Of a stretch of DNA of 64,000 bases, positions 62,107 through 64,000 are shown in pieces. The position numbers and the translations under genes were made by a program. The notes under the pieces were generated by a model. The model worked only from the letters and a program-made list of their open reading frames with translations, had not been told where the DNA came from and ran no database searches. The stretch is from assembly GCA_965140765.1 (NCBI GenBank), contig OZ223307.1:372001-436000 (forward strand), given 5' to 3'. The DNA is from Sunxiuqinia sp963678245. GTDB taxonomy: Bacteria; Bacteroidota; Bacteroidia; Bacteroidales; Prolixibacteraceae. Position 1 is the stretch's first letter, and each line of letters begins with the position of its first letter.

Positions 62107-63546
62107 ATGGCGGCAGCACAACTCACTCTTTCGGAACTCAACAATCAAATAAAAGAGCAACTGGACGATGCTTTTCCAAGCCTGTTGTGGATAAAAGCTG
62201 AGATTAGCGAGCTGAATCAAAACCGTACCGGCCATTGCTATCTTGAATTGGTTGACGTTGATGAAGCCACAAAGAATGTAGTTGCTCGCTGTCGGGCAAC
62301 CATTTGGTCGTACACATTTCGCATGCTAAAGCCGTTCTTTGAAACCACAACGGGACAGGCTTTCTCCGAGGGGTTAAAAGTACTCGTCAGCGCCAAAGTA
62401 GAGTTTCATCCGATGTACGGATTGAGCTTGAATATTCGGGATATTGATCCAACTTATACGATGGGCGACATGGCTCGCAAGCGACGTGAAATCCTGCTTC
62501 AGCTCGAAGAAGATGGTGTGGTTGATATGAATAAGGAGCTGGAACTTCCGCTGGTGCCCCAGCGAATTGCGATTGTTTCGTCACCAACAGCAGCCGGGCT
62601 GCAAGACTTCCGGGATCAGCTGGCTAACAACGCCTACAACATTCATTTTTATACCAAGCTGTTTCCCGCAATCATGCAAGGGAAAGATGCGGCTGCTTCC
62701 ATCATCATCGCTTTGGAGCAGGTATTTCAATACGAAGATTTTTTTGATTTGGTGGTCATTATTCGTGGTGGAGGCGCGCAAATTGATTTGGCCAGTTTCG
62801 ATCATTACGAATTAGCTTATCACATCACCCAATTACCAATACCTGTGCTGACGGGGATTGGCCACGACAAAGATGAAACAGCCGTTGATTTAGTAGCTCA
62901 CACTAAGCTGAAAACTCCAACAGCCGTAGCTGAATTTTTGATAAGTGGAGCGGCAGCCTTCGAGCAAATGCTGGACGAAATGAAAGAGCGGTTCGTTGAA
63001 CAGGTTGAAGATCGGCTTCACAACGAAAAAGAATTTTTGAAGAGCTCGATGCAAAAACTAACGCAAGGAGTGCGCGAATTGGTTAGCGAGGAAAATAATC
63101 GATTTAACCTGACGAATTTCAGGCTTGAGAAATCGATACCCGTATTTCTTGCCACGAAACTACAACAGTTACAAGAACACAAACACCAGATTGAAAAATT
63201 AGGAACCGGTCACATCAATGAGCAAAACCATCAATTGAGCCGAAAGTTGGACAACCTCCAATTTTTCATGCAACGACAATTCAGAATTAGACGTAACCAG
63301 TTGACTCAATCTCAGGAGCTGTTTAAAATTCGCCTTAAAAACACCTTAAGGGAAGAAAAAAACAAACTGACTAATTTTGAAGGAAAAGTTCGTTTGATGG
63401 ATCCTAAAAGTGTATTGAAACGAGGATACAGCTTAACTTATAGCGATGGGCATTTAATCAAATCTACGAAACAATTATCCGATGGCGACGTGATCGAAAC
63501 ACAATTAGCAGACGGGAAAGTAAAAAGTAAAATCACAAAAAAATAA
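62107..63546 (+). CDS. xseA: Exodeoxyribonuclease VII large subunit
   Basis: Large subunit of the single-strand-specific exonuclease used in DNA repair. 479 residues: N-terminal OB fold (LTLSELNNQIKEQLDDAFPS, LWIKAEISELNQNRTGHCYL), the catalytic core with VPQRIAIVSSPTAAGLQDF, VVIIRGGGAQIDLASFDHYE and PVLTGIGHDKDETAVDLVAH, then a long coiled coil and the end domain VLKRGYSLTYSDG. Followed at 5 bases by xseB. Confidence 0.96.
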   Translation: MAAAQLTLSELNNQIKEQLDDAFPSLLWIKAEISELNQNRTGHCYLELVDVDEATKNVVARCRATIWSYTFRMLKPFFETTTGQAFSEGLKVLVSAKVEFHPMYGLSLNIRDIDPTYTMGDMARKRREILLQLEEDGVVDMNKELELPLVPQRIAIVSSPTAAGLQDFRDQLANNAYNIHFYTKLFPAIMQGKDAAASIIIALEQVFQYEDFFDLVVIIRGGGAQIDLASFDHYELAYHITQLPIPVLTGIGHDKDETAVDLVAHTKLKTPTAVAEFLISGAAAFEQMLDEMKERFVEQVEDRLHNEKEFLKSSMQKLTQGVRELVSEENNRFNLTNFRLEKSIPVFLATKLQQLQEHKHQIEKLGTGHINEQNHQLSRKLDNLQFFMQRQFRIRRNQLTQSQELFKIRLKNTLREEKNKLTNFEGKVRLMDPKSVLKRGYSLTYSDGHLIKSTKQLSDGDVIETQLADGKVKSKITKK

Positions 63547-63551
63547 GAACT

Positions 63552-63752
63552 ATGGCAGCAAAAAAGCCAACCTATCAGGAAGCAGTGAACGAAATTGATG
63601 AGATTCTTGAAAAAATTGAGAATGAAGAACTCGATGTGGATGAATTGTCAACCAAAGTAAAAAGAGTATCAACACTCATTAAGCTTTGCAAAGACAAGCT
63701 TCACAAAACGGAGACTGAGGTTGAGAATATTCTAAAAGAAATGGAAGCCTAA
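63552..63752 (+). CDS. xseB: Exodeoxyribonuclease VII small subunit
   Basis: Small helical subunit of exonuclease VII, 66 residues, binding the XseA coiled coil. TYQEAVNEIDEILEKIENEE and LDVDELSTKVKRVSTLIKLC match the family pattern, ending in a Glu-rich tail. Directly after xseA in the same operon. Confidence 0.94.
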   Translation: MAAKKPTYQEAVNEIDEILEKIENEELDVDELSTKVKRVSTLIKLCKDKLHKTETEVENILKEMEA

Positions 63753-63761
63753 TCGTCAATT

Positions 63762-63796
63762 TACAAAAAAACAAAGGCTCTCAATAATTGAGAACC
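63762..63796 (-). terminator. Terminator of the DUF1328 gene
   Basis: GGTTCTCAAT and ATTGAGAGCC pair on the minus strand (63776-63796, one mismatch), followed by TTTGTTTTTTT. It may also help end the xse transcript. Confidence 0.75.
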
Positions 63797-63834
63797 CCTG
63801 TCGAAAAAAACACCTATTACTTATTATTGGAGAT

Positions 63835-64000
63835 CTATTTCCACCCCCTGAAACCTCCTGCAATTAAGGATAATAACAGAAGAACAATAAAAATGTAAAA
63901 GACTATTTTTGCAATTTCAGCTGCTCCTGCCGCAATTCCTCCAAAACCAAACAGTGCAGCAACTAATGCAACTAATAAAAAGACAATAACTAAACGTAAC
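63835..64000 (-). CDS. DUF1328 (UPF0391/YtjA-like) small membrane protein, cut by window end
   Basis: The minus strand from the window edge to a TAG at 63835 reads LRLVIVFLLVALVAALFGFG, then GIAAGAAEIAKIVF and YIFIVLLLLSLIAGGF and the end RGWK, two membrane helices with a small-residue turn. This is the whole DUF1328 protein (about 55 residues) except that the first two bases of the expected ATG lie outside. In enterobacteria YtjA-like peptides are stress-linked, role unknown. Too short to have been listed as an open frame. Confidence 0.88.
   Translation of the reverse strand, partial: LRLVIVFLLVALVAALFGFGGIAAGAAEIAKIVFYIFIVLLLLSLIAGGFRGWK

Overview
The window reads as chromosomal DNA of a member of the Bacteroidota, most like a gliding or T9SS-bearing Bacteroidales/Marinilabiliales lineage (Prolixibacteraceae-like; this placement is inference). 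Evidence: a SusC/SusD pair with an ECF sigma/FecR switch, a complete PorP-GldKLMN type IX secretion core, PorW/SprE and PorX, GldH, a T9SS-sorted subtilase, promoters of the Bacteroidota type (TTTG, about 18 bases, TAnnTTTG) and mostly weak ribosome binding sites.

Layout. 1-1.2 kb: the 3' end of a tRNA, its terminator, and decayed genes (an ECF sigma factor and an MgtC/DUF4010 membrane protein, both with several frameshifts). 1.3-10.2 kb: a nutrient-uptake locus of ECF sigma, FecR anti-sigma, STN-containing SusC, SusD and a DUF218 protein, closed by a broken GH28-like hydrolase. 10.3-15.5 kb: initiator tRNA, then an envelope/housekeeping block (M23 peptidase, dxr, rseP, tatA, DUF4837 lipoprotein). 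15.9-20.2 kb: putrescine synthesis from agmatine (aguA, aguB), convergent with a class A penicillin-binding protein.

20.3-25.4 kb is an AT-rich accessory island. Four same-strand small genes (GNAT, metallo-beta-lactamase fold, secreted unknown, short-chain dehydrogenase) are separated by long GC-rich imperfect hairpins whose ends resemble integron attC sites; no integrase is visible. It is followed by two frameshifted genes (an HTH regulator with membrane segments and a secreted protein) and nested palindromes. This is the best candidate for something unusual in the window.

25.7-35.3 kb: truncated haemoglobin, pgk, holB, a multi-PAS histidine kinase, and the ricT-gldH-trmB-atl-mrp operon. 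35.6-40.9 kb: two T9SS genes side by side, porW/sprE (with three C-terminal repeats) and porX. 40.9-43.7 kb: an Mla-like ABC ATPase and permease, and mannose-1-phosphate guanylyltransferase. 43.7-51.1 kb: the minus-strand T9SS operon porP-gldK-gldL-gldM-gldN, then a second gldK paralogue behind a terminator. 51.2-54.8 kb: an arginase-fold protein that has lost its metal ligands, and topA. 55.1-59.4 kb: a divergent trehalose pair, a GH15 hydrolase and an OtsA-OtsB fusion. 59.6-64 kb: a YwqK/MORN protein, a T9SS-sorted S8 protease, xseA, xseB and a DUF1328 membrane peptide cut by the window end.

Taken together, the secretion core (GldKLMN, PorP), its regulator and lipoprotein (PorX, PorW) and a likely cargo (the S8 protease) all lie within about 27 kb. 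Functional calls are from reading sequences and motifs; no database search was run.
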